This document shows, in pieces, positions 54,205 to 63,047 of a DNA stretch of 64,000 bases (position 1 is the first letter of the stretch; every line of letters begins with the position of its first letter). Under the pieces are notes generated by a model. It saw nothing but the letters and a program-made list of their open reading frames with translations. It did not search any database and was not told where the DNA came from. Location of the stretch: NCBI RefSeq assembly GCF_001189235.2, contig NZ_LFIP02000005.1, positions 124,001-188,000 on the forward strand. Direction: 5' to 3'. This stretch comes from Bradyrhizobium embrapense. Its GTDB lineage: Bacteria > Pseudomonadota > Alphaproteobacteria > Rhizobiales > Xanthobacteraceae. The position numbers and the translations under genes are program-made.

Positions 54205-55389
54205 ATGGCTGACCTTGAGAAATTCCGCGCCGAGACCCGCGCCTGGCTGGAGCAGAACTGCCCGGCGGAGATGCGCAAACCGATGACCTCGGATGGCGAC
54301 ACCTTCTGGGGTGGCCGCAATGCGAAATTCTCCTCCGAAGCGCAGCGCGTCTGGTTCGAGCGGATGCGCGACAAGGGCTGGACCGTGCCGCATTGGCCCA
54401 AGGAATACGGTGGCGGAGGCCTCGACGGCGAGGAGGCCAAGATCGTGCGCCAGGAGATGGCGGCGATCGGCGCGCGGGCGCCGCTGACCTCGTTCGGCAT
54501 CTCGATGCTCGGACCGGCGCTTTTGAAATACGGCACCGAGGAGCAGAAGAAGGAGCATCTGCCGAAGATCACCGCGGGCTTGATCCGCTGGTGCCAGGGC
54601 TATTCCGAGCCGAACGCCGGCTCCGACCTCGCCTCGCTGCAGACCCGCGCTGTCGCCGACGGCGACGATTACATCATCAACGGCCAGAAGATATGGACCT
54701 CCTACGCCAACTATGCCGACTGGATCTTCTGCCTAGTGCGCACTGATCCCGCGGCGAAGAAGCACGACGGCATCAGCTTCATCCTCTTCGACATGACCTC
54801 GAAGGGCGTGTCGACCAAGCCGATCCTCTTGATCTCCGGCTATTCGCCGTTCTGCGAGACCTTCTTCGACAATGTCCGGGTGCCGAAGTCGCATGTCGTG
54901 GGTACCGTCAATCGCGGCTGGGACGTCGCAAAATACCTGCTGCAGCACGAGCGCGCGATGATCTCGGGCATGGGCGAGCGCGGCGTCGGCCGTCCGCTCG
55001 GCCAGATCGCCGCCGACTCGGTCGGCGCGGACGCGCAAGGGAAGCTCGACGACGCGCAGCTGCGCAGCCAGATCGCGAGCTTCGAGGTCGACGAGGCCGC
55101 GCTCGCCGCGGCGGCGGAGCGCGCGGTCGATCTCGCCAAGGCCGGGCAGTCGCATCCGGCGTTCTCCTCGGCGATGAAATATTACGGCACCGAGCTCAAC
55201 AAGCGCCGCTACGAGATCCTGATGTCGGCGGGCGGCATCGACGCGCTGGAATGGGAGAGCGACCGCTCCCGGGGCGGCGCCCGTCCGCGCGCCTGGCTGC
55301 GCACCAAGGCCAACTCGATCGAGGGCGGCACCTCGGAGGTGATGCTCGGAATCGTCGCCAAGCGCATCCTCGATCTGCCTGGGGCGTGA
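54205..55389 (+). CDS. Acyl-CoA dehydrogenase, catalytic-type subunit
   Basis: FAD flavoprotein of 394 residues that desaturates an acyl-CoA. WCQGYSEPNAGSDLASLQT (about 130) and INGQKIWTSYANYADW (about 150) form the flavin-binding middle domain, and SIEGGTSEVMLGIVAKRILDLP at the C-terminus holds the position of the catalytic glutamate in the FadE branch. GGAAA precedes ATG 54205. It is followed by a second, non-identical dehydrogenase on the same strand after 158 bp containing a palindrome. Confidence 0.92.
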   Translation: MADLEKFRAETRAWLEQNCPAEMRKPMTSDGDTFWGGRNAKFSSEAQRVWFERMRDKGWTVPHWPKEYGGGGLDGEEAKIVRQEMAAIGARAPLTSFGISMLGPALLKYGTEEQKKEHLPKITAGLIRWCQGYSEPNAGSDLASLQTRAVADGDDYIINGQKIWTSYANYADWIFCLVRTDPAAKKHDGISFILFDMTSKGVSTKPILLISGYSPFCETFFDNVRVPKSHVVGTVNRGWDVAKYLLQHERAMISGMGERGVGRPLGQIAADSVGADAQGKLDDAQLRSQIASFEVDEAALAAAAERAVDLAKAGQSHPAFSSAMKYYGTELNKRRYEILMSAGGIDALEWESDRSRGGARPRAWLRTKANSIEGGTSEVMLGIVAKRILDLPGA

Positions 55390-55406
55390 GGCACGATCTC
55401 TCCACC

Positions 55407-55506
55407 CGTCATTCCGGGGCGCGACGCAGTCGCGAGCCCGGAATCCATACTCCCGATCGTGGTTATGGATTCCGGGCCTGGCCCTTCGGGCCATCCCGGA
55501 ATGACG
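55407..55506. repeat. Intergenic palindrome, CGTCATTCCGGGG family
   Basis: Arms CGTCATTCCGGG and CCCGGAATGACG with inner GAGCCCGGAATCCAT/ATGGATTCCGGGC arms, inserted between the two acyl-CoA dehydrogenase genes. Confidence 0.88.
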
Positions 55507-55547
55507 AACTCAATATCGTTTGATTTATCGAAGAGCGGAATCCATCC

Positions 55548-56687
55548 ATGGCCCTCGTCCTCACCGAAGAACAATCCATGCTGCGCGACAGTGCGCGCGG
55601 TCTCATCAGCGACAAGGCGCCGGTGGCGCATCTGCGCGCCTTGCGCGATGCGAAGGACTCCACCGGCTTCTCGCGCGAGCTCTGGAAGACCTTTGCCGAG
55701 ATGGGCTTCTCCGGCCTGTTGGTGCCGGACCAGTTCGGCGGCAGCGGCCTCGGCTGCGTCGAGGCCGGCATCGTCATGGAAGAGATCGGTCGCACCTTGA
55801 TGCCGTCGCCATTCCTCGCGACCTCGGTGCTCGCGGCCTCGGCGCTGTCGCGCGGCGGCAGCGAGGCGCAGAAGGCGCAGCATCTGCCTGGCATTGCCGG
55901 CGGCTCGCTGCTGGCTGCGCTGGCGATCGATGAGGGCGCCAAGCATCGCCCGCTGCAGACCAAGTTGCGGGCCATGCGTTCCGGCAACGGCTTCAAGCTG
56001 TCCGGCGACAAGGCCTTCGTGGTCGACGGCCACACCGCCGATCTGTTGATCGTCGCGGCGCGCACGGCGGGCAGCGCCGGTGACAGCAACGGGTTGACGC
56101 TGTTCCTGGTCGATCCGAAGGCCAAGGGTCTCGCGGTCGAGCGCACCGCGATGGTCGATTCGCACAACGCGGCGCGCATCGTGTTCGACAATGTCGAGGT
56201 CAATGCCGACAGCGTGCTCGGCGAGGTCGATCAGGGCTTTGGGCTGCTCGAGGGCGTGCTCAATATCGGCCGCGGCGCGGTCGCCTCCGAAATGGTCGGC
56301 CTCTCCGACGAGGTTTTCGGCCGCACCGTGGCCTATCTGAAGGAGCGCAAGCAGTTCGGCAAGGCGATTGGCGAATTCCAGGCGCTGCAGCACCGGGCCG
56401 CCCAGCTCTATATCGACATCGAGATCACCCGCGCCGCTGTGCTGAAGGCGCTGCAGGCGCTCGACGCCGATCTCGGCAAGGCGGGCAATGCGGTCGCCGT
56501 CGCCAAGGCGCGCGCCGGCACGACCGCCACGCTCGCCGTCCAGGAAGGCGTGCAGATGCACGGCGGCATGGGCATGACCGACCAGTTCGACATCGGCTTC
56601 TTCATGAAGCGCGCCCGCGTCTGCCAGGAGCTGTTCGGCGACAGCAATTTCCACACCGACCAGCTCGCGCGCGGCAAGGGCTACTGA
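55548..56687 (+). CDS. Acyl-CoA dehydrogenase-like subunit without recognisable catalytic Glu
   Basis: Acyl-CoA dehydrogenase fold of 379 residues. The N-terminal helical domain, LSGDKAFVVDGHTADLLIVAAR (about 150-170) and the helical C-terminal domain with QEGVQMHGGMGMTDQFDI (about 325) are present. Where the partner has IEGGTSE, this protein reads FGDSNFHTDQL, so the catalytic base is apparently missing. In some actinobacterial and proteobacterial systems such a subunit pairs with a catalytic one in an alpha2beta2 enzyme for bulky substrates such as steroid side chains. Pairing with the upstream gene is inferred from position. Confidence 0.88.
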   Translation: MALVLTEEQSMLRDSARGLISDKAPVAHLRALRDAKDSTGFSRELWKTFAEMGFSGLLVPDQFGGSGLGCVEAGIVMEEIGRTLMPSPFLATSVLAASALSRGGSEAQKAQHLPGIAGGSLLAALAIDEGAKHRPLQTKLRAMRSGNGFKLSGDKAFVVDGHTADLLIVAARTAGSAGDSNGLTLFLVDPKAKGLAVERTAMVDSHNAARIVFDNVEVNADSVLGEVDQGFGLLEGVLNIGRGAVASEMVGLSDEVFGRTVAYLKERKQFGKAIGEFQALQHRAAQLYIDIEITRAAVLKALQALDADLGKAGNAVAVAKARAGTTATLAVQEGVQMHGGMGMTDQFDIGFFMKRARVCQELFGDSNFHTDQLARGKGY

Positions 56688-56689
56688 TT

Positions 56690-56790
56690 GTCATTCCGGG
56701 GCGCGAAGCGCGAGCCCGGAATCCATTGCGCCACCGTTCTTGTCGCCGATGGATTCCGGGCCTGCGCCTATGGCGCATCTCGGAATGACG
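56690..56790. repeat. Intergenic palindrome, CGTCATTCCGGGG family
   Basis: Arms GTCATTCCGGGG and CGGAATGACG with inner GAGCCCGGAATCCAT/ATGGATTCCGGGC arms, placed 2 bp after the dehydrogenase stop and 10 bp before a converging gene. Confidence 0.85.
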
Positions 56791-56800
56791 ACATCTGTGA

Positions 56801-57838
56801 TCACCGGATCGGCGGGGCGTACTGGACGCCGCCGGCGTTCCAGAGCTGGTTCATGCCGCGTGGAATCTTCAGCTTGGAATCGGCGCCGACGTTGCGGTCG
56901 TAGACCTCGCCGTAATTGCCGACATGGCGAATGATGCGCACCGCCCAGTCCTTGGTCAGCCCGAGATCCTCGCCATAGGAACCCTCGGTGCCGACCAGCC
57001 GCATCACCTCCGGCTTCTTCGACTTCAGCGCCTCATCGATATTCTTCGAGGTGATGCCGAGCTCCTCGGCGTTGATCATGGCGTACAGCGTCCATTTCAC
57101 GATCATCATCCAGTCGTCGTCGCGCAAGCGGACCACCGGCGCCAGCGGCTCCTTGGAGATGATGTCGGCCAGGATCATGTGGTCGTTCGGCTTGGACAGA
57201 TTGAGCCGCAGCGCATAGAGCTGCGAGGCGTCCGACGTCAGCGTGTCGCACTGGCCGCTGTCATAGGCCTTCACGACGTCGTCCAGCTTGTCGAACTTCA
57301 TCTCCGTGTACTTCATGTTGTTGGCACGGAAATAGTCGGAGAGGTTGAGCTGCGTCGTGGTGTTGGCCTGCACGCAGACCTTGCTGCCGTTGAGGTCGAG
57401 CGCGGAATCGATGTTTCGCGCGCGGGGAATCATGAAGCCCTGGCCGTCATAATAGGCGACGGCCGGGAAATAGAGATCGTAATTGGTCTCGCGCGACATG
57501 CTCCAGGTGGAGTTGCGCGAGAGGATGTCGACCTTGCGGTTCTGCAGCTCCTTGAAGCGCTCGCTGGCGTCGAGCGGGACGAACTTCGCCTTCGACGGAT
57601 CGTCGAAGATCGCCGAGGCCACCGCGCGGCAGAAGTCGACGTCGAAGCCGGTCCAGTTGCCCTTGTCGTCCGGGTTCGAGAAGCCCGGCAGGCCCTTGTT
57701 GACGCCGCACAGCACCTCGCCGCGGCGGATGGTGCGCTTCAGGGTGCGGGTGTCGTAACGCTCATAGGTGACGGCGGCGGCCGCAACCAGGGCGGCGACC
57801 GCGAGCCCGATCGTCAGGCCGCCTCGAAATGTACGCAT
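56801..57838 (-). CDS. Amino-acid ABC transporter substrate-binding protein (AapJ-like)
   Basis: Periplasmic binding protein of 345 residues of the polar amino-acid family (SBP_bac_3). A signal segment (about 1-24) is followed by RGEVLCGVNKGLPGFSNPDDKGNWTGFDVDFCRAVA, the AapJ/BztA signature, and RKVDILSRNSTWSMSRE. It would bind general L-amino acids. No aapQMP genes are next to it, so it is another orphan receptor. It is about 60 bp upstream of the L,D-transpeptidase stop on the same strand. Confidence 0.92.
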   Translation of the reverse strand: MRTFRGGLTIGLAVAALVAAAAVTYERYDTRTLKRTIRRGEVLCGVNKGLPGFSNPDDKGNWTGFDVDFCRAVASAIFDDPSKAKFVPLDASERFKELQNRKVDILSRNSTWSMSRETNYDLYFPAVAYYDGQGFMIPRARNIDSALDLNGSKVCVQANTTTQLNLSDYFRANNMKYTEMKFDKLDDVVKAYDSGQCDTLTSDASQLYALRLNLSKPNDHMILADIISKEPLAPVVRLRDDDWMMIVKWTLYAMINAEELGITSKNIDEALKSKKPEVMRLVGTEGSYGEDLGLTKDWAVRIIRHVGNYGEVYDRNVGADSKLKIPRGMNQLWNAGGVQYAPPIR

Positions 57839-57902
57839 GGGTTCTCTCTCGCGAATGATCGGGGGAAAAGCGGGTCGATATCGAAGGCGGGGCAGGTGGA
57901 GA

Positions 57903-58496
57903 TTACAGTTCGGGCTTCTGGCGGATGATCACCTTGGTGCCGACGGGAACGCGGTTGTAGAGATCGGCGACGTCGGCGTTGACCAGGCGGAAGCAGCCGG
58001 ACGAGATCGCGGTGCCGATGGTGTCGGGCCGGTTGGTGCCGTGGATGCGGTACACCGTGGTGCCCAAATACATCGCGCGCGCGCCGAGCGGGTTGCCCGG
58101 GCCGCCCGCCATGAAGCGCGGCAGATAGGGCTGGCGGGCGATCATTTCCGGCGGCGGGGTCCAGTCCGGCCACTCGGCCTTGCGGGTGATGGTCACCAGG
58201 CCCTGCCACGTGAAGCCATCGCGGCCGACACCGATGCCGTAGCGGAGCGCGCGGCCGTTACCTTGCACGAGGTAAAGATGGCGTTCGGCGGTCGAGACGA
58301 TGATGGTGCCCGGCGCCTCGTTGGTCCGGTAGTAGACGACCTGCTTCTGCCATTCCGGATCGAGCTCGTAGCTGTCGTCGGCGATCAGGCCCGGCTCGTC
58401 GGCATCCGGGCGGCTCTGGGCGAAGCCCTGCGACGTCGACAACACGAGCGCGCCCGTGGCGATCGCCATCCAGACCAGGTGACGAAGTTTCGTCAT
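57903..58496 (-). CDS. L,D-transpeptidase (YkuD domain)
   Basis: Periplasmic cell-wall cross-linking enzyme of 197 residues. A signal peptide (about 1-27, ending GFAQSRP) leads to a YkuD catalytic domain (about 60-195) with HGTNRPDTIGTAISSGCFRL, which holds the His and the nucleophilic Cys (SxGCxR). ATG 58496 has AAGGAG upstream; the frame continues ten codons further without support. It forms 3-3 peptidoglycan links or attaches proteins to peptidoglycan. Confidence 0.93.
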   Translation of the reverse strand: MTKLRHLVWMAIATGALVLSTSQGFAQSRPDADEPGLIADDSYELDPEWQKQVVYYRTNEAPGTIIVSTAERHLYLVQGNGRALRYGIGVGRDGFTWQGLVTITRKAEWPDWTPPPEMIARQPYLPRFMAGGPGNPLGARAMYLGTTVYRIHGTNRPDTIGTAISSGCFRLVNADVADLYNRVPVGTKVIIRQKPEL

Positions 58497-58719
58497 GCAA
58501 AGCTCTCCTTGTTGGCGCGCGGCCAAATGGTTGCTCCACCCAAATGCGCATGATCCGCCAAAGTGTGAGCGGTTCGGCGATCAGATCATGCGCCACTTTT
58601 AACTTGGGCATCAAATCTCAGCGGCAGCTTGATGGCAAGTTTAGGGCGAGCATCACACTATATCACTGTAATGCTTCTGTTTTTTGTCACGGGGCTTGTG
58701 GCACGCCGGGTGGGCGGCC

Positions 58720-58848
58720 TTATTTCGGCGCAATCCAGAGTCGCAGCGCGAAAGAGACCAGGGTCACGGTGCCGACGCCGCCGAGCCAGAGCGCTGCGAA
58801 CCACAGCAGGCGCTGGCTGAGCGGCCGCTGATTCGGACGGGGTTGCAT
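58720..58848 (-). CDS. DUF2474 small membrane protein of the CioAB oxidase
   Basis: Single-TM protein of 42 residues, MQPRPNQRPLSQRLLWFAAL, followed by a hydrophobic run ending FALRLWIAPK. It matches DUF2474, found after cioAB/cydAB and analogous to CydX. ATG 58848 overlaps the cydB stop by one base (TGATG), so translation is coupled. Missed by most gene callers because of size. It probably stabilises the oxidase. Confidence 0.88.
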   Translation of the reverse strand: MQPRPNQRPLSQRLLWFAALWLGGVGTVTLVSFALRLWIAPK

Positions 58849-59849
58849 CAGTGGTATCCGTGGCCGGGGCGCACCTTGCCGCGGAACACCCAATAGGCCC
58901 AGGCGGTGTAGCCGAGGATCAGCGGCACCAGGATCGAGACCCCGAACAGCATGAAGATCTGGCTGTTGGCGGGCGCTGCCGCCTGCCAGATCGTGATGCT
59001 CTGCGGCACGATGTACGGATACATGCTGATGCCGAGCCCGGCATAGGACAGGGCGAACAGTGCGAGCACCAGGAAGAACGGCTGATGATCGTTCTTGTTG
59101 CCGAGCGCGCGCAGCAACAGCGCGGTGACGGCGGCGACCGCGATCGGCACCGGCGCGGTGAGGATGATGTTGGGCCAGGCGAACCAGCGCTGGGTGTATT
59201 GCACGGCGAGGAAGGGCGTTGCGATGCTGACGGCGCCGATCGCGCATAGCATCGCGACCAGCAGTATCCAGCTCAGGTGATAGGCGCGCTCACGCAGCTC
59301 GCCTTCCGTCTTCATCACCAGCCAGGTCGCCCCCAGCAGCGCATAGCCGATCACCAGCGCGATGCCGGTCAGCACGCTGAACGCCGTCAGCCAGTCCCAC
59401 CAGCCGCCGGCATAGTGGCGTCCCTCGACATGGATGCCCTGCAGGATGGCGCCGAGCGCGATGCCCTGCGCCAGCGTCGCGACCAGTGAGCCGCCGGCGA
59501 AGGCGAGATCCCATTTGTTGCGCGCCTTCTGGGTGCGCCAGCGGAATTCGAAGGCGACGCCGCGGAACACGAGGCCGAGCAGCATCGCGATCATCGGCGT
59601 GTAGAGCGCCGGCATCAGCACCGCATAGGCCAGCGGAAACGCCGCCATCATGCCGCCGCCGCCGAGCACCAGCCAGGTCTCGTTGCCGTCCCACACCGGC
59701 GCCACCGTGTTCATGATGACGTCGCGATCGGCCTTTTGCGGGAACAGCGGAAACAGGATGCCGAGGCCGAGGTCGAAGCCGTCCATCACGACATAGACGA
59801 ATACGGCGAAGGCGATGATGAAGGCCCAGATCGTGGCGAGGTCGATCAT
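58848..59849 (-). CDS. cydB: Cytochrome bd-type quinol oxidase subunit II (CioB)
   Basis: Inner-membrane subunit of 333 residues with about 8 TM helices and typical CydB segments VMDGFDLGLGILFPLF (about 20), APVWDGNETWLVLGGGGMMAAFP (about 50) and FRGVAFEFRWR (about 93). It supports assembly of subunit I and the quinol-binding region. Overlaps subunit I by ATGA. The short-Q-loop partner indicates the cyanide-insensitive (CIO) branch. Confidence 0.95.
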   Translation of the reverse strand: MIDLATIWAFIIAFAVFVYVVMDGFDLGLGILFPLFPQKADRDVIMNTVAPVWDGNETWLVLGGGGMMAAFPLAYAVLMPALYTPMIAMLLGLVFRGVAFEFRWRTQKARNKWDLAFAGGSLVATLAQGIALGAILQGIHVEGRHYAGGWWDWLTAFSVLTGIALVIGYALLGATWLVMKTEGELRERAYHLSWILLVAMLCAIGAVSIATPFLAVQYTQRWFAWPNIILTAPVPIAVAAVTALLLRALGNKNDHQPFFLVLALFALSYAGLGISMYPYIVPQSITIWQAAAPANSQIFMLFGVSILVPLILGYTAWAYWVFRGKVRPGHGYH

Positions 59850-61252
59850 CGCGCGCCCTCCACGACAGCACCGGCCGCCGGCGTGATGCCGGCGGCACGG
59901 GCGGGAAGGTCTTTGGTCGGGCCTTGCTCGCCGGGATGCGGCGGCTGCGCCATCAGCCGCAGGATGTAGATCACGCCGGCGGTGAACACGGCGAAATAGA
60001 CGATGATGAAGGCGATCAGCGACGAGCCCACCGCGGGCGCTGCCAGCGGCGAGACCGAATCGGTGGTGCGCAGCAGCCCGTAGACGGTGAACGGTTGCCG
60101 CCCGGTCTCGGTGGTGATCCAGCCGGCGAGCACCGCGATGAAGCCGGCGGGGCCCATCAGGACCGCGAAGCGATGCAGCAGCGGCGACTGGTACATCAGG
60201 CCGCGCCAGCGCATCAGCAGGCTGAACAGGCCGAGCCCCAGGATCAGGAAGCCGAGCCCGACCATGATGCGGAACGACCAGAAGGTGATCGGCACCGGCG
60301 GCCAGTTTTCACGCGGCACCGTGTCGAGGCCGGCGAGCGGCGCGTCGAGCGAGTGCTTCAGGATCAGCGACGACAGTTTCGGCACCTCGATCGCGTATTT
60401 AACCTTGGCATCCGCCATGTCGGGCCAGCCGAACAGCACCAGCGGCGCGCCGTTCGGATGGCTCTGGAAGTGCCCCTCCATCGCCATCACCTTGGCCGGC
60501 TGGTGCTCCAGCGTGTTGAGGCCGTGCTGGTCGCCGGCGAGGATCTGGATCGGCGCCACAAGGGTCGCCATCCACATCGCCATCGAGAACATCACGCGCG
60601 GGCCGGCCAGATGCTGGTCGCGCAGCAGATGCCAGGCGCCGACCCCGCCGACCACCAGCGAGGTGGTGAGATACGCCGCCAGCACCATGTGCACGAGGCG
60701 ATAGGGGAACGACGGATTGAAGATCACCTTCAGCCAGTCGGCGGCGACGAACTGGCCGTCGGCATTGACCGCATGACCGGCCGGCGTCTGCATCCAGGAA
60801 TTGGCCGACAGAATCCAGAACGCCGAGATCAGCGTGCCGATCGCGACCATCAGCGTCGCCACGAAGTGCAGCCTCGGGCCGACGCGCTCGAGCCCGAACA
60901 GCATCACGCCGAGGAAGCCCGCCTCGAGGAAGAATGCGGTGAGCACCTCATAGGCCATCATCGGGCCGATCACCGGCCCGGTCTTGTCGGCAAAGGACGA
61001 CCAGTTGGTGCCGAACTGGTAGGACATCACGATGCCCGACACCACGCCCATGCCGAACGCGACCGCGAAGATCTTCAGCCAGTAATTGAACAGGTTGATG
61101 TAGACTTCGCGCTTGGTGGCCAGCCACAGCGCTTCGAGCACCGCGAGATAGCTCGCAAGCCCGATCGAGAATGCGGGAAACACGATGTGGAACGACATCG
61201 TGAAAGCGAACTGCGCGCGGGCGAGTACGACCGCATCCCAGCCTTCGAACAT
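59846..61252 (-). CDS. cydA: Cytochrome bd-type quinol oxidase subunit I (CioA)
   Basis: Heme-carrying catalytic subunit of 468 residues with 9 TM helices. The heme-ligand His in FAFTMSFHIVFPAF (about 20) and Met region WMATLVAPIQILAGDQHG (about 230) are present, with GRQPFTVYGLLRT near 395. The Q loop after QILAGDQHG is short, as in cyanide-insensitive CIO rather than E. coli bd-I. It transfers electrons from quinol to O2 without proton pumping. AGGTGGTGG precedes ATG 61252. Confidence 0.95.
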   Translation of the reverse strand: MFEGWDAVVLARAQFAFTMSFHIVFPAFSIGLASYLAVLEALWLATKREVYINLFNYWLKIFAVAFGMGVVSGIVMSYQFGTNWSSFADKTGPVIGPMMAYEVLTAFFLEAGFLGVMLFGLERVGPRLHFVATLMVAIGTLISAFWILSANSWMQTPAGHAVNADGQFVAADWLKVIFNPSFPYRLVHMVLAAYLTTSLVVGGVGAWHLLRDQHLAGPRVMFSMAMWMATLVAPIQILAGDQHGLNTLEHQPAKVMAMEGHFQSHPNGAPLVLFGWPDMADAKVKYAIEVPKLSSLILKHSLDAPLAGLDTVPRENWPPVPITFWSFRIMVGLGFLILGLGLFSLLMRWRGLMYQSPLLHRFAVLMGPAGFIAVLAGWITTETGRQPFTVYGLLRTTDSVSPLAAPAVGSSLIAFIIVYFAVFTAGVIYILRLMAQPPHPGEQGPTKDLPARAAGITPAAGAVVEGAR

Positions 61253-61328
61253 GATCCACCACCTGCCGTCGACCTGGCGTGGACCTTACCACGCCAGCTG
61301 TGACGACAAAGAGGGCGGATTGTCCAAA

Positions 61329-61907
61329 CTAGCTATTGGCGTTGAGCAGGCGGGCGACGGTACGGTCGATCTCGTCGTAGCGGCCCTCGCCGGCATGCTG
61401 GAACACGATCTTGCCGTTCTGGTCGATGATGTATTGCGCCGGCCAATACTGGTTGCCGTAGGCGTTCCAGGTCTGCGAATTGTTGTCCTGCGCCACCGGA
61501 TAGAGGATGCCGTGCCGCTTCAGCGCCGCCTGCACGTTGGAGGCCGAATGCTCGAACGGGAATTCCGGCGTGTGGACCCCGATCACGACGAGGCCGCGAT
61601 CCCGATACTTTGAATAAAGTTCGGTGACGTGCGGCAGCGTGTTGACGCAGTTGACGCAGCCATAGGTCCAGAAATCCACCAGCACGACCTTGCCGCGCAA
61701 ATCGGCGAGCTTCAGCGGCTGCGAATTGAACCAGTTGCTGATCCCGGCGAATTCGGGCGCGGTCTGGGTCTGCGAAGTGGTCATCGCGACCGCCCGCGGC
61801 ACCGGCACGGCCGGCGCGTCGGATTCGCTGCAGAGGCCGGGGATCACCGCCCCACCGAGGCCAAGGGCCGCAACAACCGCGGACACAGCAATCAAGCGCA
61901 GGGACAT
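61329..61907 (-). CDS. TlpA/DipZ-like periplasmic thioredoxin
   Basis: Redoxin of 192 residues with an N-terminal signal or anchor (about 1-24). The thioredoxin-like fold shows VVLVDFWTYGCVNCVNTLPHV (about 90), with a CxxC made as CVNC, and the insert VVIGVHTPEFPFE typical of DipZ C-terminal and ResA-type proteins. AAGGAG lies before ATG 61907, 17 bp after ccdA, so they form an operon. It probably receives electrons from CcdA and reduces periplasmic disulfides. Confidence 0.9.
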   Translation of the reverse strand: MSLRLIAVSAVVAALGLGGAVIPGLCSESDAPAVPVPRAVAMTTSQTQTAPEFAGISNWFNSQPLKLADLRGKVVLVDFWTYGCVNCVNTLPHVTELYSKYRDRGLVVIGVHTPEFPFEHSASNVQAALKRHGILYPVAQDNNSQTWNAYGNQYWPAQYIIDQNGKIVFQHAGEGRYDEIDRTVARLLNANS

Positions 61908-61924
61908 CGATATCTCCTTTGAGC

Positions 61925-62632
61925 TCACAGGCCGATCTGGCCGTTGGGATAGAACTGGGTCAGCCACGCCACGATCAGCGTGTCGTATTGCAGGTAGGAC
62001 AGCGCGGCGAAGGCGATGATCACGACGCCAAACCCCTGTTGGAGGCGCGGCGCGATCCGCGCCATGCCGCGCACGCGGGTGGTGACGGCCTGCCCGCCAT
62101 AGGCAATCGCAAGCATCGGGATCGAGGCGCCGATCGCATAGGTGACGAGTTGCAGGCTCGCCCACGCGGTATCCTTCGAGGTCGCGACGATGGTCAGGAT
62201 CGAGCCGAGCACGGGACCGGCACACGGCGTCCACACCAGGCCGAGTGTCGAGCCGAGCACGAATCCGCCGAACAGGCTCTGCGATGGGACGGCCTGGCCG
62301 AGGCTGCCGGCGGCACCGCCAAGCCTGATCGCCAGCCATTCGAACGGCGCCGGCCAGATCATCAGCAGGCCGAAGCCCGCGAGCAGCACGGCCGCGCCGG
62401 TCCGCAGCAGGTTCGGATCGAAGTCGAAGGCGCGGGTGATCGCGCTCAGCAGCAATGCCACCGCGGAGAATGACATCACGAAGCCGAGCGCGATCATCGC
62501 GGGCCGCGCCTTGCCGGTCTGGCCTATCGATACCCCGAGCAGGATCGGCAGCATCGGCAGGGTGCAAGGGGCGGCGACGGTGGCGACACCGGCAAGCAGG
62601 GCCAGGGTAAGGGCAGGGGCAAGGCTGAGCAT
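61925..62632 (-). CDS. ccdA: CcdA/DsbD-like thiol-disulfide transporter
   Basis: Membrane protein of 235 residues with about six TM helices. Redox cysteines lie at the start of TM1 (VAAPCTLPMLPILLGVSIG) and TM4 (LGLVWTPCAGPVLGSIL), each with the CcdA Pro pattern. It carries reducing equivalents from cytoplasmic thioredoxin to the periplasm for the adjacent TlpA-like protein. ATG 62632 has GGACGG upstream. First gene of the pair, before the cyd genes. Confidence 0.92.
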   Translation of the reverse strand: MLSLAPALTLALLAGVATVAAPCTLPMLPILLGVSIGQTGKARPAMIALGFVMSFSAVALLLSAITRAFDFDPNLLRTGAAVLLAGFGLLMIWPAPFEWLAIRLGGAAGSLGQAVPSQSLFGGFVLGSTLGLVWTPCAGPVLGSILTIVATSKDTAWASLQLVTYAIGASIPMLAIAYGGQAVTTRVRGMARIAPRLQQGFGVVIIAFAALSYLQYDTLIVAWLTQFYPNGQIGL

Positions 62633-63047
62633 CGTCGTCCGTCCATCAGAAGTCCCGGCGCGCCAGAGGGCCGTGCCGGGGTCGCCTGATGTTCTTCGCG
62701 AGGGCGGCGTGGCCGTTACTGCCGCCCGGTCGCCGATGACGTCACGTCAGCGTGAGGCGAATCGCGTGCGTCCTCACGACCGCGCGCCAAAAACAGAGCG
62801 ACCCGGCTGGGGGGCATCCCGGCCGGGTCGTTGGAGGCTACTTGGGAGGTTAGAACTTAAGGAGGTATCGAAACCTGGGTCAGCGAATTGGGGTTGGGGT
62901 TGCGTCGTTGGGCATGGGTATAGAGATCGCGTTTTTCCGGGTAATGTCGTCGATTGTTTCAATTGTTTCGTCGCCGAACCTTTTTGGCTTCGTGGACAAT
63001 TGCCCGGGTTACTTGATCTCCTTCTAAATCGCTGAATTTGCTTTGCT
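62633..63047. other. Intergenic region with sigma factor terminator
   Basis: 415 bases between the ECF sigma gene and ccdA, both on the minus strand. It holds a terminator (62799-62830), and downstream of it the ccdA promoter should lie at about 62640-62790. Open frames here have no recognisable content. Confidence 0.6.
62799..62830 (-). terminator. Rho-independent terminator of the ECF sigma gene
   Basis: On the minus strand, arms CGACCCGGC and GCCGGGTCG (9 bp) with GGGATGCCCCCCA between are followed by CTCTGTTTTT. It is 218 bases after the sigma gene stop, which implies a long 3' UTR. Confidence 0.7.
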
